6,379 nucleotides of DNA, from the NCBI GenBank assembly GCA_004294195.1, contig REAQ01000212.1, forward strand, positions 1-6,379, read 5' to 3'. Numbering within the stretch: the first letter of the stretch is position 1; the number at the start of each line of letters is the position of its first letter. Shown piece by piece: positions 1 to 5,579 of this stretch. This stretch comes from Sphingobacteriales bacterium (GTDB lineage Bacteria; Bacteroidota; Bacteroidia; Chitinophagales; Chitinophagaceae). A program made the position numbers and the translations under genes. The notes below the pieces were generated by a model, which searched no databases, was not told the origin of the DNA, and saw only the letters and a list, made by a program, of their open reading frames with translations.

Positions 1-2
1 GC

Positions 3-110
3 GAGGGCAAGCTCAGCTTCGCCTACCTCGACGGGCGCAGGGCCTTCGGGCACTACCTTGAATATACTTGCATGCCCGATGCAATGTGGGAGCAGATTTC
101 GGCGATGTGA
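3..110 (+). CDS. C-terminal end of a probable VOC (glyoxalase/bleomycin-resistance fold) protein, 5'-truncated by the window edge
   Basis: An open frame enters from the left edge and stops at TGA 108-110, leaving 35 readable residues. The tail contains YLDGRRAFGHYLEY, which resembles the last beta strand of vicinal-oxygen-chelate proteins, where a pattern like 'Y-D-x-R-x-x-x-G-H-x-x-E-Y' is common and the Glu is often a metal ligand. The reading is supported by the family-like motif and by the stop lying just before a convergent gene; it is weakened by the short length. The stretch is GC-rich (65 of 110 bases, 59%), visibly above the genes to its right, so it may be a transferred gene or simply a strongly biased C-terminus. 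The substrate cannot be predicted. An inverted repeat spans its stop codon. Confidence 0.5.
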   Translation, partial: EGKLSFAYLDGRRAFGHYLEYTCMPDAMWEQISAM

Positions 111-144
111 TCATCGGGCATAATCTGGAAGTGGATTTTTCCAG
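72..144 (+). terminator. inverted repeats at the stop codon of the VOC gene, possible transcription end
   Basis: Bases 72-81 (ATGCCCGATG, inside the coding sequence) are perfectly complementary to 112-121 (CATCGGGCAT), with a 30-base loop that contains the TGA stop. Directly after it, 125-130 (CTGGAA) pairs with 139-144 (TTCCAG) around an 8-base loop. No T tract follows on the plus strand, so this is not a textbook intrinsic terminator. The terminator role is inferred from position only, at the end of a gene that converges on the next one. Confidence 0.3.
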
Positions 145-168
145 CAAGAAAAAACAAGCTAAAATCTA

Positions 169-210
169 GCTAATAGCTACGTGCTAGTATCTATTAGCTA
201 GTAGCTATTA
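169..210. repeat. six tandem degenerate heptamers (GCTANTA), hairpin-forming, in the convergent gap
   Basis: The stretch reads as six consecutive 7-base units: GCTAATA, GCTACGT, GCTAGTA, TCTATTA, GCTAGTA, GCTATTA. The last unit ends exactly on the stop codon (TTA, 208-210) of the minus-strand lipoprotein gene. The units are partly self-complementary and give two competing stems: 166-176 with 191-201 (11 bp, no mismatch), and 171-180 with 201-210 (10 bp, no mismatch). These stems overlap and cannot form together. Placement between converging genes suggests a bidirectional transcription end; that role is inference. Confidence 0.7.
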
Positions 211-1041
211 TGGAAGTGTAACTTCGTAATTACGCGTACCTAAGCTAAGTGTTGCGTTCTTGTCGCAGGTTCCGCCGCCAAAATCAAGCACCCCTGCAAT
301 ACCGTTATAGTTCACATTCAGTTGTCCGGATACAAAATTCCCGCAGGTTACTTTACGCAATAAAGGCGTTTTAGAACTGGTGATCAATTCATTGTTTGCA
401 GAACTCTTAATCACGGCCTCGCCGGTTACATTGAACTCATCGTCCAAAACAGAAGCAGTAACTGAGCCGGCAACCTGTTGCCAGTTGATGGTACTGCTTC
501 GGGTATACCACTTGCCATCAGGATAGGTGATCTTTCCATTCACCAACCTCGTGGTAATATTCAAATTTGCATCTGAAGATCCATTGTTGGTGATGGAATA
601 ACTGCCTTCCAGTTTATAGCCGTTGACGGAATAATTGTCGAAACTCACATTTACCACCGCACCTGTTTCACGTGGAAGCTTGGTGAGTGTATAACTGATT
701 TTGCCTTTACGTACCCAGCCATTGATACCCGTACAACCAGTTGATCCATAGTCGATAACGACTGTTTTGGGCCATGTCGTCAGATCCTGGGGACTGATGG
801 TTACCGTAGCGCAGGCTGAACTGGTGGTGGATGCTGCACCTGTGGTGCCATTCACAGATACCTGCAGTACTTCAGAAGAAACATCGTCAAACACAAGGTC
901 AGACTGGATCCGCGCAGCGGTCAGTTCTTGTGCGGTCAGATCATCCGGAGGAGTGGTTTCATCTGGGGAATCATCTTTAGAACAACTGTAAAATGTTGAG
1001 GCTGACAGGATTGTAGCCAATACGAAGAGTCTTGCTTTCAT
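208..1041 (-). CDS. predicted surface lipoprotein of unknown function, 277 residues
   Basis: A short Lys/Arg-bearing N-terminus and hydrophobic stretch (residues 5-19) end at FYSC, with Cys20 as the likely lipidated residue. The lipobox is loose (Phe at -3, Tyr at -2), which Bacteroidota tolerate. SKDD follows the cysteine and fits the Lys-(Asp/Glu)2 lipoprotein export signal described for this phylum, so the protein is probably on the outer face of the outer membrane. After an acidic, Thr/Pro-rich linker (about 23-40), residues 75-277 look like a beta-rich domain with four cysteines (77, 103, 233, 259) that could form two disulfides. The middle (about 109-153, GKISYTL then a VSFDNYSVNG stretch) resembles uncharacterised Bacteroidota lipoproteins, from memory. 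I do not recognise a function. The start is chosen because it begins the signal peptide. The gene lies 50 bases downstream of the MORN-like gene on the same strand and may be cotranscribed with it; no Shine-Dalgarno sequence is visible. Confidence 0.85.
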   Translation of the reverse strand: MKARLFVLATILSASTFYSCSKDDSPDETTPPDDLTAQELTAARIQSDLVFDDVSSEVLQVSVNGTTGAASTTSSACATVTISPQDLTTWPKTVVIDYGSTGCTGINGWVRKGKISYTLTKLPRETGAVVNVSFDNYSVNGYKLEGSYSITNNGSSDANLNITTRLVNGKITYPDGKWYTRSSTINWQQVAGSVTASVLDDEFNVTGEAVIKSSANNELITSSKTPLLRKVTCGNFVSGQLNVNYNGIAGVLDFGGGTCDKNATLSLGTRNYEVTLP

Positions 1042-1091
1042 AGAAAGGGATTTGTGATTTTATTAAACGAAAAATCCGGGTTTTAATTATC

Positions 1092-1796
1092 CTATCCACC
1101 CCCCGGCGTAGTTCGCCCGTCCCGTACTTTAACTTCTTTTTTACCATTCTGCTTCTTCTCCCATTCTTCTACTGCTGCGGGCTTTTTAGCGGGTGTGGAA
1201 GAAGCCGGTTTCACTGGCTTGGCTGCTGCATTACCTGTAGTGTCCATAATGGGTCTGCCCAGTGCATCCAGTTTCATACCGTAATTGAAGCTCTCTGTTT
1301 TCATAATCCTTCCGGTGGATGGATCATAATAGTTCCAGGTACCATGCCTGATCTCAGAGGCGTCTTGCTTGATGACTTTGGTAACGTTGTATGCAGGATT
1401 ATTCAGGTCCGGAACTTCAATGGTGTCGTATGGATTTTCCGGGTTTACCGCGCGCCAGGCTTCTTCCCTCATCAGGTCGCCAATCGGCGTAAAGTACATT
1501 TGCTTACCATCCCTGAAACCCCATCGATAATTTTCAACGGCCAGCAGGTCCCCGGTGAGGTTATATCTACGCCATGGTCCCTCTTTCTTACTATCTACAA
1601 ATTCACCCTCTTCTTCATAACCGGGTTCTCCCCTCAGGGCTTCCACTTTCACTACCCACCTACCCTGCTTCAACTTTTTCATGTCTAGGCAGTTGATCGT
1701 ATCTCCTTTAACGGAAATAAGATAACTCTCCCATGGTTGGGCAACCAGGGTAATGCTGAAAAACAGGAACACAGAAAATAGACTTATGGATTTCAT
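1092..1796 (-). CDS. secreted protein with MORN/YwqK-like repeats, 234 residues
   Basis: The chosen ATG (1794-1796) starts a clean signal peptide: MKS, a Phe/Leu-rich core, then LVA|QPW with likely cleavage after Ala19. A longer in-frame start at 1817 would only add MCTNSRT and spoil the signal. The mature part contains MORN-like segments of the 'G-x-W-x-x-Y-x-x-x-G-x-L' type: about 73-85 (GPWRRYNLTGDLL), 92-108 (GFRDGKQMYFTPIGDLM), and 152-173 (HGTWNYYDPSTGRIM, ending FNYG). Such repeats occur in proteins labelled 'YwqK family antitoxin', but the signal peptide and lack of a partner toxin argue for an envelope or periplasmic role. The C-terminus (about 190-234) is an Ala/Pro/Lys linker ending in a basic KKQNGKKEVKVRDG stretch and a Gly-rich tail, probably disordered. 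The function is unknown. It probably heads a two-gene unit with the downstream lipoprotein. Confidence 0.8.
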   Translation of the reverse strand: MKSISLFSVFLFFSITLVAQPWESYLISVKGDTINCLDMKKLKQGRWVVKVEALRGEPGYEEEGEFVDSKKEGPWRRYNLTGDLLAVENYRWGFRDGKQMYFTPIGDLMREEAWRAVNPENPYDTIEVPDLNNPAYNVTKVIKQDASEIRHGTWNYYDPSTGRIMKTESFNYGMKLDALGRPIMDTTGNAAAKPVKPASSTPAKKPAAVEEWEKKQNGKKEVKVRDGRTTPGGG

Positions 1797-1827
1797 GGTT
1801 CTTGAATTTGTACACAAGGTACCATTC

Positions 1828-1856
1828 TCAACCTATAACGAAAATGCGTTAACAAA
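1828..1856 (-). promoter_or_regulatory. possible Bacteroidota-type promoter for the MORN-like gene
   Basis: On the minus strand TTTG (1853-1856) is followed after 17 bases by TAGGTTGA (1828-1835). This matches the phylum's -33 TTTG and -7 TAnnTTTG consensus at four of four and four of six defined positions. A transcript would begin roughly 25-30 bases before the chosen ATG, which fits the 1796 start rather than the 1817 one. It rests on consensus matching alone. Confidence 0.3.
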
Positions 1857-1858
1857 AT

Positions 1859-2026
1859 TTGAACAAATCGGCCCTTTATTCTTACCGTTTCTTTCTGATT
1901 TCCTTATCAGTTTATTCACAAGCTAAAAAGGATCTTTATATCGCAATACATCGGAAAGAGTACGAGATTAACAGTTGGGAGCAGAAAATCGATGTATGCC
2001 CAAATCACATTTCGCCCGTTTTATAA
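1859..2026 (+). CDS. doubtful 55-codon frame with a signal-peptide-like start (TTG), possible gene remnant
   Basis: A plus-strand frame, open from 1853, has a TTG at 1859 followed by NKSALYSYRFFLISLSVYSQA, then KKDLYIAIHRKEYEINSW and a TAA at 2024-2026. The basic start, hydrophobic core and Ser-Gln-Ala end look like an exported-protein leader of this phylum, and the composition after it is protein-like rather than random. Past the stop the same frame stays open to about 2140. It has no ATG and no recognisable domain. It could be a small secreted protein, the 5' stump of a decayed gene, or chance. It diverges from the MORN-like gene and sits in the only long gene-poor stretch of the window. 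Confidence 0.2.
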   Translation: MNKSALYSYRFFLISLSVYSQAKKDLYIAIHRKEYEINSWEQKIDVCPNHISPVL

Positions 2027-2055
2027 TCCATATACCCGGAGATGGGGAACCAGGA

Positions 2056-2174
2056 TTGGAAATCAATCATTCAAACATTCAGTCATTCAGACAATCAGGA
2101 GTTGGTATCCGGAAAACCAGGTTATCAATTCCCGTCTGCCTGAATGACTGAATGTCAGAATGATTGATTTCCAA
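2056..2174. repeat. long inverted repeat with octamer units, overlapping the 3' end of aroQ
   Basis: The left arm 2056-2090 is complementary to the right arm 2140-2174: 33 of 35 positions pair, with the two mismatches adjacent (2073-2074 against 2156-2157), and the loop is 49 bases (2091-2139). Inside the left arm the sequence runs in 8-base units, TCATTCAA, ACATTCAG, TCATTCAG, then ACAATCAG (2067-2098), the last one falling in the loop. The right arm shows the same phase on the minus strand. The right arm contains the aroQ stop codon (2155-2157) and its last codons. A transcript of aroQ would fold into a long stem at its end, so a terminator or 3'-end stabiliser is plausible; no T tract was seen. 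Confidence 0.8.
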
Positions 2175-2583
2175 GTATGTACTCCACCGCAAGTTCATAT
2201 CCCTTCACCCCCAGCCCGCTAATGCTGCCTACACATTTGGCTGAAACATGGGATATCTTCCGGAATTCTTCCCGGGCATGAATATTGGATATATGCACCT
2301 CTAGAACCGGCGCCTTTATGGCTGCAATAGCGTCACCCAGCGCTACGGAGGTATGCGTATAGCCACCAGGATTAAAAACAATTCCCTCAACCCTGAACCC
2401 TAAATCCTGAATAGCGTTAATCAATTCACCCTCCACATTGGATTGGAAATAAACAAACTCGATTTGAGGAAAACGGGTCCGCAGGGATTCCATTACGGAA
2501 TCAAATCCCTGATTCCCGTAAATTTGAGGCTCGCGGATCCCGAGGAGGTTCAGATTCGGACCATTGATGATACCGATTTTCAT
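2155..2583 (-). CDS. aroQ: 3-dehydroquinate dehydratase, type II
   Basis: The type II enzyme removes water from 3-dehydroquinate to give 3-dehydroshikimate, the third step of the shikimate route to aromatic amino acids; it is cytosolic and usually a dodecamer. The 142-residue length is normal. Family signatures are all present: GPNLNLLG at 8-15, Arg17 and the catalytic Tyr22 in the flexible lid (REPQIYG), NPGGYTHTS at 71-79 with Asn71 and catalytic His77, and EVHISNIHAREEFR at 95-108 with Glu95, His97 and Arg104. The start ATG at 2581-2583 gives the usual MKIGIINGPN beginning; an upstream ATG at 2596-2598 would add only MIYIV and is less likely. The final residues, about LGNQSF, are encoded inside an inverted repeat, so the tail may have been reshaped by it. 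It is divergent from the M16 peptidase, with a 40-base gap. The enzyme looks intact. Confidence 0.97.
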   Translation of the reverse strand: MKIGIINGPNLNLLGIREPQIYGNQGFDSVMESLRTRFPQIEFVYFQSNVEGELINAIQDLGFRVEGIVFNPGGYTHTSVALGDAIAAIKAPVLEVHISNIHAREEFRKISHVSAKCVGSISGLGVKGYELAVEYILGNQSF

Positions 2584-2623
2584 AACAATGTATATCAACT
2601 AAATTACTCGCTAATTATCACAT
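2584..2623. promoter_or_regulatory. 40-base divergent gap between aroQ and the M16 peptidase, presumed promoters
   Basis: Both genes start here in opposite directions, so at least part of each promoter must lie in this AT-rich gap or in the neighbouring gene. On the minus strand TAATTTAG (2599-2606) differs from the phylum's -7 TAnnTTTG at one defined position, but no good -33 TTTG is placed upstream of it. No clear plus-strand element was found. Neither start has a Shine-Dalgarno sequence, as is usual in Bacteroidota. Confidence 0.3.
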
Positions 2624-5419
2624 ATGAAAAGAAACCTACTCCTGCTGTTCATCGGCCTATGCACCCTAACCGTAAGCACCATCGCCCAGGACCTTGGCTG
2701 GGACCCGAAAGTAAAAAAAGGCACCCTCCCCAACGGACTTACCTATTACATTCGTGAAAATGCAAAGCCTGAGAAAAAAGTAGAACTAAGGCTGGTGATT
2801 AAAGTGGGGTCCATCATGGAAGATGACGACCAACAAGGTCTTGCCCACATGGCAGAACACATGGCCTTCAACGGAACCAAAAATTTTAAAAAGAACGAGA
2901 TCGTTTCCTTCCTGCAAGATATCGGCGTAGGATTCGGGAGCGACCTTAACGCATACACCGGTTTCGATGAAACCGTTTACATTCTCCCCATTCCTACAGA
3001 CAAACCAGGCAACCTTCAGAAAGGGTTTCAGGTGTTGGAAGACTGGGCCCATAACGTTACTTATCTCGATGAAGACATCAACAGTGAGCGTGCAGTGATC
3101 CTCGAGGAAAGCAGAATGGGCAAGAGCGCTTCAGAAAGGATGTTCAAAAAAATCTACCCTGAGCTTTTTAAGGGTTCTAAGTATGCAGAACGGTTGCCAA
3201 TCGGTGTAGACAGTATCATCAAGAATTTCAAACCGGATGCCATCCGTCGGTTTTATAAAGATTGGTACCGGCCGGACCTGATGGCTGTGGTGGTGGTGGG
3301 TGATATTAAGGAAGCGGAGGCGCTGGCGCTGATCCAAAAGCATTTTGCCGGACTCACAAACCCCGCCAGTCCAAGGCCCCGTACCTATGCTACTGTCCCT
3401 GCCTATGCAGCTTCCAATGCGATGCTGGTGACAGACAAGGAAGCCACAGGCTATAATTTCTCATTGAACTATCCTTCATTTGCCACCACGCCTTCCACTT
3501 CGGCTAAGGATTACCGTGATGACTTGCTGAAATCAATCTATACGGACATGCTCAATGCCCGCTTCCGTGAACTCACGCAGAAAGAAAATCCTGCCATCGT
3601 TTATGGATTTGCTGGGTTTGATGGTTATGCAAAGAACTACGAAGCCTTCAATGTAACGGCAGGTACGGGCACAAACGATATTAAAAAGGGGATCGATGTG
3701 GTTGCGGAAGAAATCGAGCGCGTGAAAAGGTTTGGATTCACCGAAGCAGAACTGGAGCGTACCAAAAAGAATATGCTCGCCAACTATGATAGAGCATACA
3801 ACAATAGGGACAAGAACGAGTCGGAAAATTATGCCGATGAATACATCCGCAACTTTACAGACCAGGAATCTGTACCTGGTATTGAATGGGAATACAATTA
3901 TGTAAAACAGGCAGTCCCGGGTATCACATTGACAGAAGTCAACAAGTTGACTGACCTCTTCAAAAATGAAAAAAACCGTTTTGCCTATGTGACTGGTCCC
4001 GAAAACAACACGGGTCAACTTCCGGCCCCTGAAGCCATGCTTGCTGCTGTGGATGCAAAGGCATCAGCAGACATCAAGCCATATGAAGAGAAAGCCGTAG
4101 CCGCGCAATTGCTGAGTAAGGAACCCAAGGGTGGAAAAGTGACTGGTAAAACCAGTAATGCAGCGCTCGGCACTACAACGCTCACGCTCAGCAACGGTGT
4201 AACGGTAACGTATAAGCGAACTGATTTCAAAGCAGACCAGATCGTTATGAATGCACATCGTGCTGGCGGTAATGCCGGCTATGGTGTAGCGGATAAATAC
4301 AGTGCTGAAAATGCGATCAGCGTAGTCACCAGCATGGGTATCGGAGCGTTCAGTCCGGTAGACCTTCGTAAAGTAATGGCTGGTAAAACAGCAAGCGCCG
4401 TACCATATATCACCGGAACATCAGACGGTTTCCGGGGTAACAGCAGCAACAAAGACCTGGAGACGATGATGCAGTTGATTTACCTGCATGTGACGGAACC
4501 CCGCACAGATACAAGCCTGTTCAGGTCTTTTATCCAGCGCAATAAATCACAGTTTGCGATGATGGGTTCTAACCCTCAGTTTGCATTCATCGATACTTTA
4601 TACAAAATCGTTTACAACAACAATCCATTGGCTCCATCTGCGGTACCTAAAGTGGAGAACTTCGATAAAATATCGATGGATCGTGCGATGGCGATCTATA
4701 AGGAACATATCGGCGATATGTCTGGCATGCACTTCAACTTTGTGGGTAGCATCAACGAAGAACAGCTCATCCCGTTGGTTGAAAAATACATTGCCAGTCT
4801 GCCCGCTACCGGTAAGAAGTTTCAGTTCACTGATAACAAAGTAAGGCCTGTGCGGGGAGATAAAAACTTCACACTGAAGAAAGGCAAAGAAGATAAAAGC
4901 CTGATCGTAGCCATCTATTCCGGAGAGGCACCTTACTCGCCTGAAGTGGGTCTGAAACTTCAGGGATTATCTGAAGTTATGAACATCAAGATCACAGAAG
5001 AAATGCGCGAGAAGATCCAGGGCATCTATTCCGGTGGTACTGGTGCCAGTAACAGCAAGAATCCATATGGGAGTTATGATTTCTTCCTGCAGTTACCCTG
5101 CGGACCTGCAAAGGTAGACACGCTGTTGAAAGCCTTCGACATTGAAATGAAAGCCCTGGCCAGTAAAGGTCCGGAGCAGAGTTATGTGGAGAAGGTGAAG
5201 AAGCAATGGCTGGAGCAGTATCGCACCAATATGAAGACCAATGAATACTGGTTATCAAAACTCGTGCAGATCCAGGAAGGCGAAACCAATGCGGACAGAT
5301 TCCTCAATTTTGAAAAATATGCGAATGCACTCACCGCTGCAGATATTCAATCTGCAGCCAAGATGATACTTGCTGCGCCGTCAAAGGTAACGGGAGTGCA
5401 AATGCCAGAGGGCAATTAG
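2624..5419 (+). CDS. periplasmic M16 zinc metallopeptidase, two-domain, 931 residues
   Basis: This M16 (pitrilysin/mitochondrial processing peptidase clan) protein should degrade or process peptides in the periplasm. A signal peptide (MKRN, Leu-rich core, cleavage after Ala21 before QD) exports it. The N-terminal catalytic domain has the inverted zinc motif HMAEH at 75-79 (His75, Glu78 as base, His79) and a third ligand most likely Glu155 in NSERAVILEE, spaced as in the processing-peptidase branch. A mid-domain (about 255-460) follows. A second M16 half starts near 515 (TTLTLSNGVTVTYKR) and lacks HxxEH, as expected for the inactive half; MREKIQGIY at 794-802 supplies the Arg and Tyr that usually contact substrate. 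The length matches Bacteroidota two-domain 'insulinase family' proteins, and no frameshift is seen. The substrate is unknown and the neighbours give no hint. The last codons (Gly, Asn, stop) overlap the octamer repeat that follows. Confidence 0.95.
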   Translation: MKRNLLLLFIGLCTLTVSTIAQDLGWDPKVKKGTLPNGLTYYIRENAKPEKKVELRLVIKVGSIMEDDDQQGLAHMAEHMAFNGTKNFKKNEIVSFLQDIGVGFGSDLNAYTGFDETVYILPIPTDKPGNLQKGFQVLEDWAHNVTYLDEDINSERAVILEESRMGKSASERMFKKIYPELFKGSKYAERLPIGVDSIIKNFKPDAIRRFYKDWYRPDLMAVVVVGDIKEAEALALIQKHFAGLTNPASPRPRTYATVPAYAASNAMLVTDKEATGYNFSLNYPSFATTPSTSAKDYRDDLLKSIYTDMLNARFRELTQKENPAIVYGFAGFDGYAKNYEAFNVTAGTGTNDIKKGIDVVAEEIERVKRFGFTEAELERTKKNMLANYDRAYNNRDKNESENYADEYIRNFTDQESVPGIEWEYNYVKQAVPGITLTEVNKLTDLFKNEKNRFAYVTGPENNTGQLPAPEAMLAAVDAKASADIKPYEEKAVAAQLLSKEPKGGKVTGKTSNAALGTTTLTLSNGVTVTYKRTDFKADQIVMNAHRAGGNAGYGVADKYSAENAISVVTSMGIGAFSPVDLRKVMAGKTASAVPYITGTSDGFRGNSSNKDLETMMQLIYLHVTEPRTDTSLFRSFIQRNKSQFAMMGSNPQFAFIDTLYKIVYNNNPLAPSAVPKVENFDKISMDRAMAIYKEHIGDMSGMHFNFVGSINEEQLIPLVEKYIASLPATGKKFQFTDNKVRPVRGDKNFTLKKGKEDKSLIVAIYSGEAPYSPEVGLKLQGLSEVMNIKITEEMREKIQGIYSGGTGASNSKNPYGSYDFFLQLPCGPAKVDTLLKAFDIEMKALASKGPEQSYVEKVKKQWLEQYRTNMKTNEYWLSKLVQIQEGETNADRFLNFEKYANALTAADIQSAAKMILAAPSKVTGVQMPEGN

Positions 5420-5579
5420 TCAATTTGGCAATGCGGTAATGCGGTAATGCGGCAATGTTGGAAGGCGCGCTTTGCGTAGCGGCGCGCCGGCAGTTACTCC
5501 GAGTGTTTCTGCGCAGGCCGGCAACGCACGGCCGCGCTTCCTACATTGCCGCACTACCGCATTGCCGCATTAGCTAATT
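5411..5579. repeat. large imperfect palindrome between converging genes: inverted octamer arrays around a GC-rich core
   Basis: The left arm is a run of 8-base units from 5411: GGCAATTA, GTCAATTT, GGCAATGC, GGTAATGC, GGTAATGC, GGCAATGT. The right arm, read on the minus strand from about 5579, is GAATTA, GCTAATGC, GGCAATGC, GGTAGTGC, GGCAATGT. The arms pair, with one extra octamer on the left; 5443-5464 against 5537-5558 has 20 of 22 positions matching. The core 5461-5540 is 70% G+C (56 of 80), itself an imperfect palindrome with its apex near 5494-5508, and holds a perfect 7-bp stem (5464-5470 with 5482-5488). Both flanking genes end AAT-TAG within the arms. It is probably a bidirectional transcription end, or a REP/MITE-like element; the choice is open. 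Confidence 0.8.

Larger units (their letters stand above)
1797..2154. other. gene-poor stretch between the MORN-like gene and aroQ
   Basis: This 358-base stretch holds no convincing gene. From left to right it contains a possible minus-strand promoter (1828-1856), a doubtful short frame on the plus strand (1859-2026), and the left arm and most of the loop of a long inverted repeat whose right arm reaches into aroQ (2056-2174). No tRNA, riboswitch or other RNA structure was recognised. Confidence 0.6.

Noticed and set aside
767..991. 74-codon plus-strand frame antisense to the lipoprotein gene
   Set aside because: Ser/Val-rich shadow of a Thr/Ser-rich coding region; the opposite strand has a signal peptide and lipobox.
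1071..1106. Possible intrinsic terminator between the MORN-like gene and the lipoprotein gene: CCGGG/CCCGG stem followed by ATTTT on the minus strand
   Set aside because: Only 5 bp of stem with a loop of about 21 bases; too weak to call, and the 50-base gap suits cotranscription.
1092..1796. Antitoxin of a toxin-antitoxin pair, from the YwqK-like repeats
   Set aside because: The protein has a signal peptide and no adjacent toxin; the antitoxin label for this repeat type is an annotation habit and not supported here.
3533..4018. 161-codon open frame on the minus strand inside the M16 gene
   Set aside because: It lies wholly antisense to a well-supported peptidase gene, and its Phe/Val/Ile-rich product has no recognisable motif; it is a by-product of the codon pattern on the other strand.
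5411..5579. CRISPR array
   Set aside because: The units are 8 bases, contiguous, degenerate and inverted, with no unique spacers and no cas genes.
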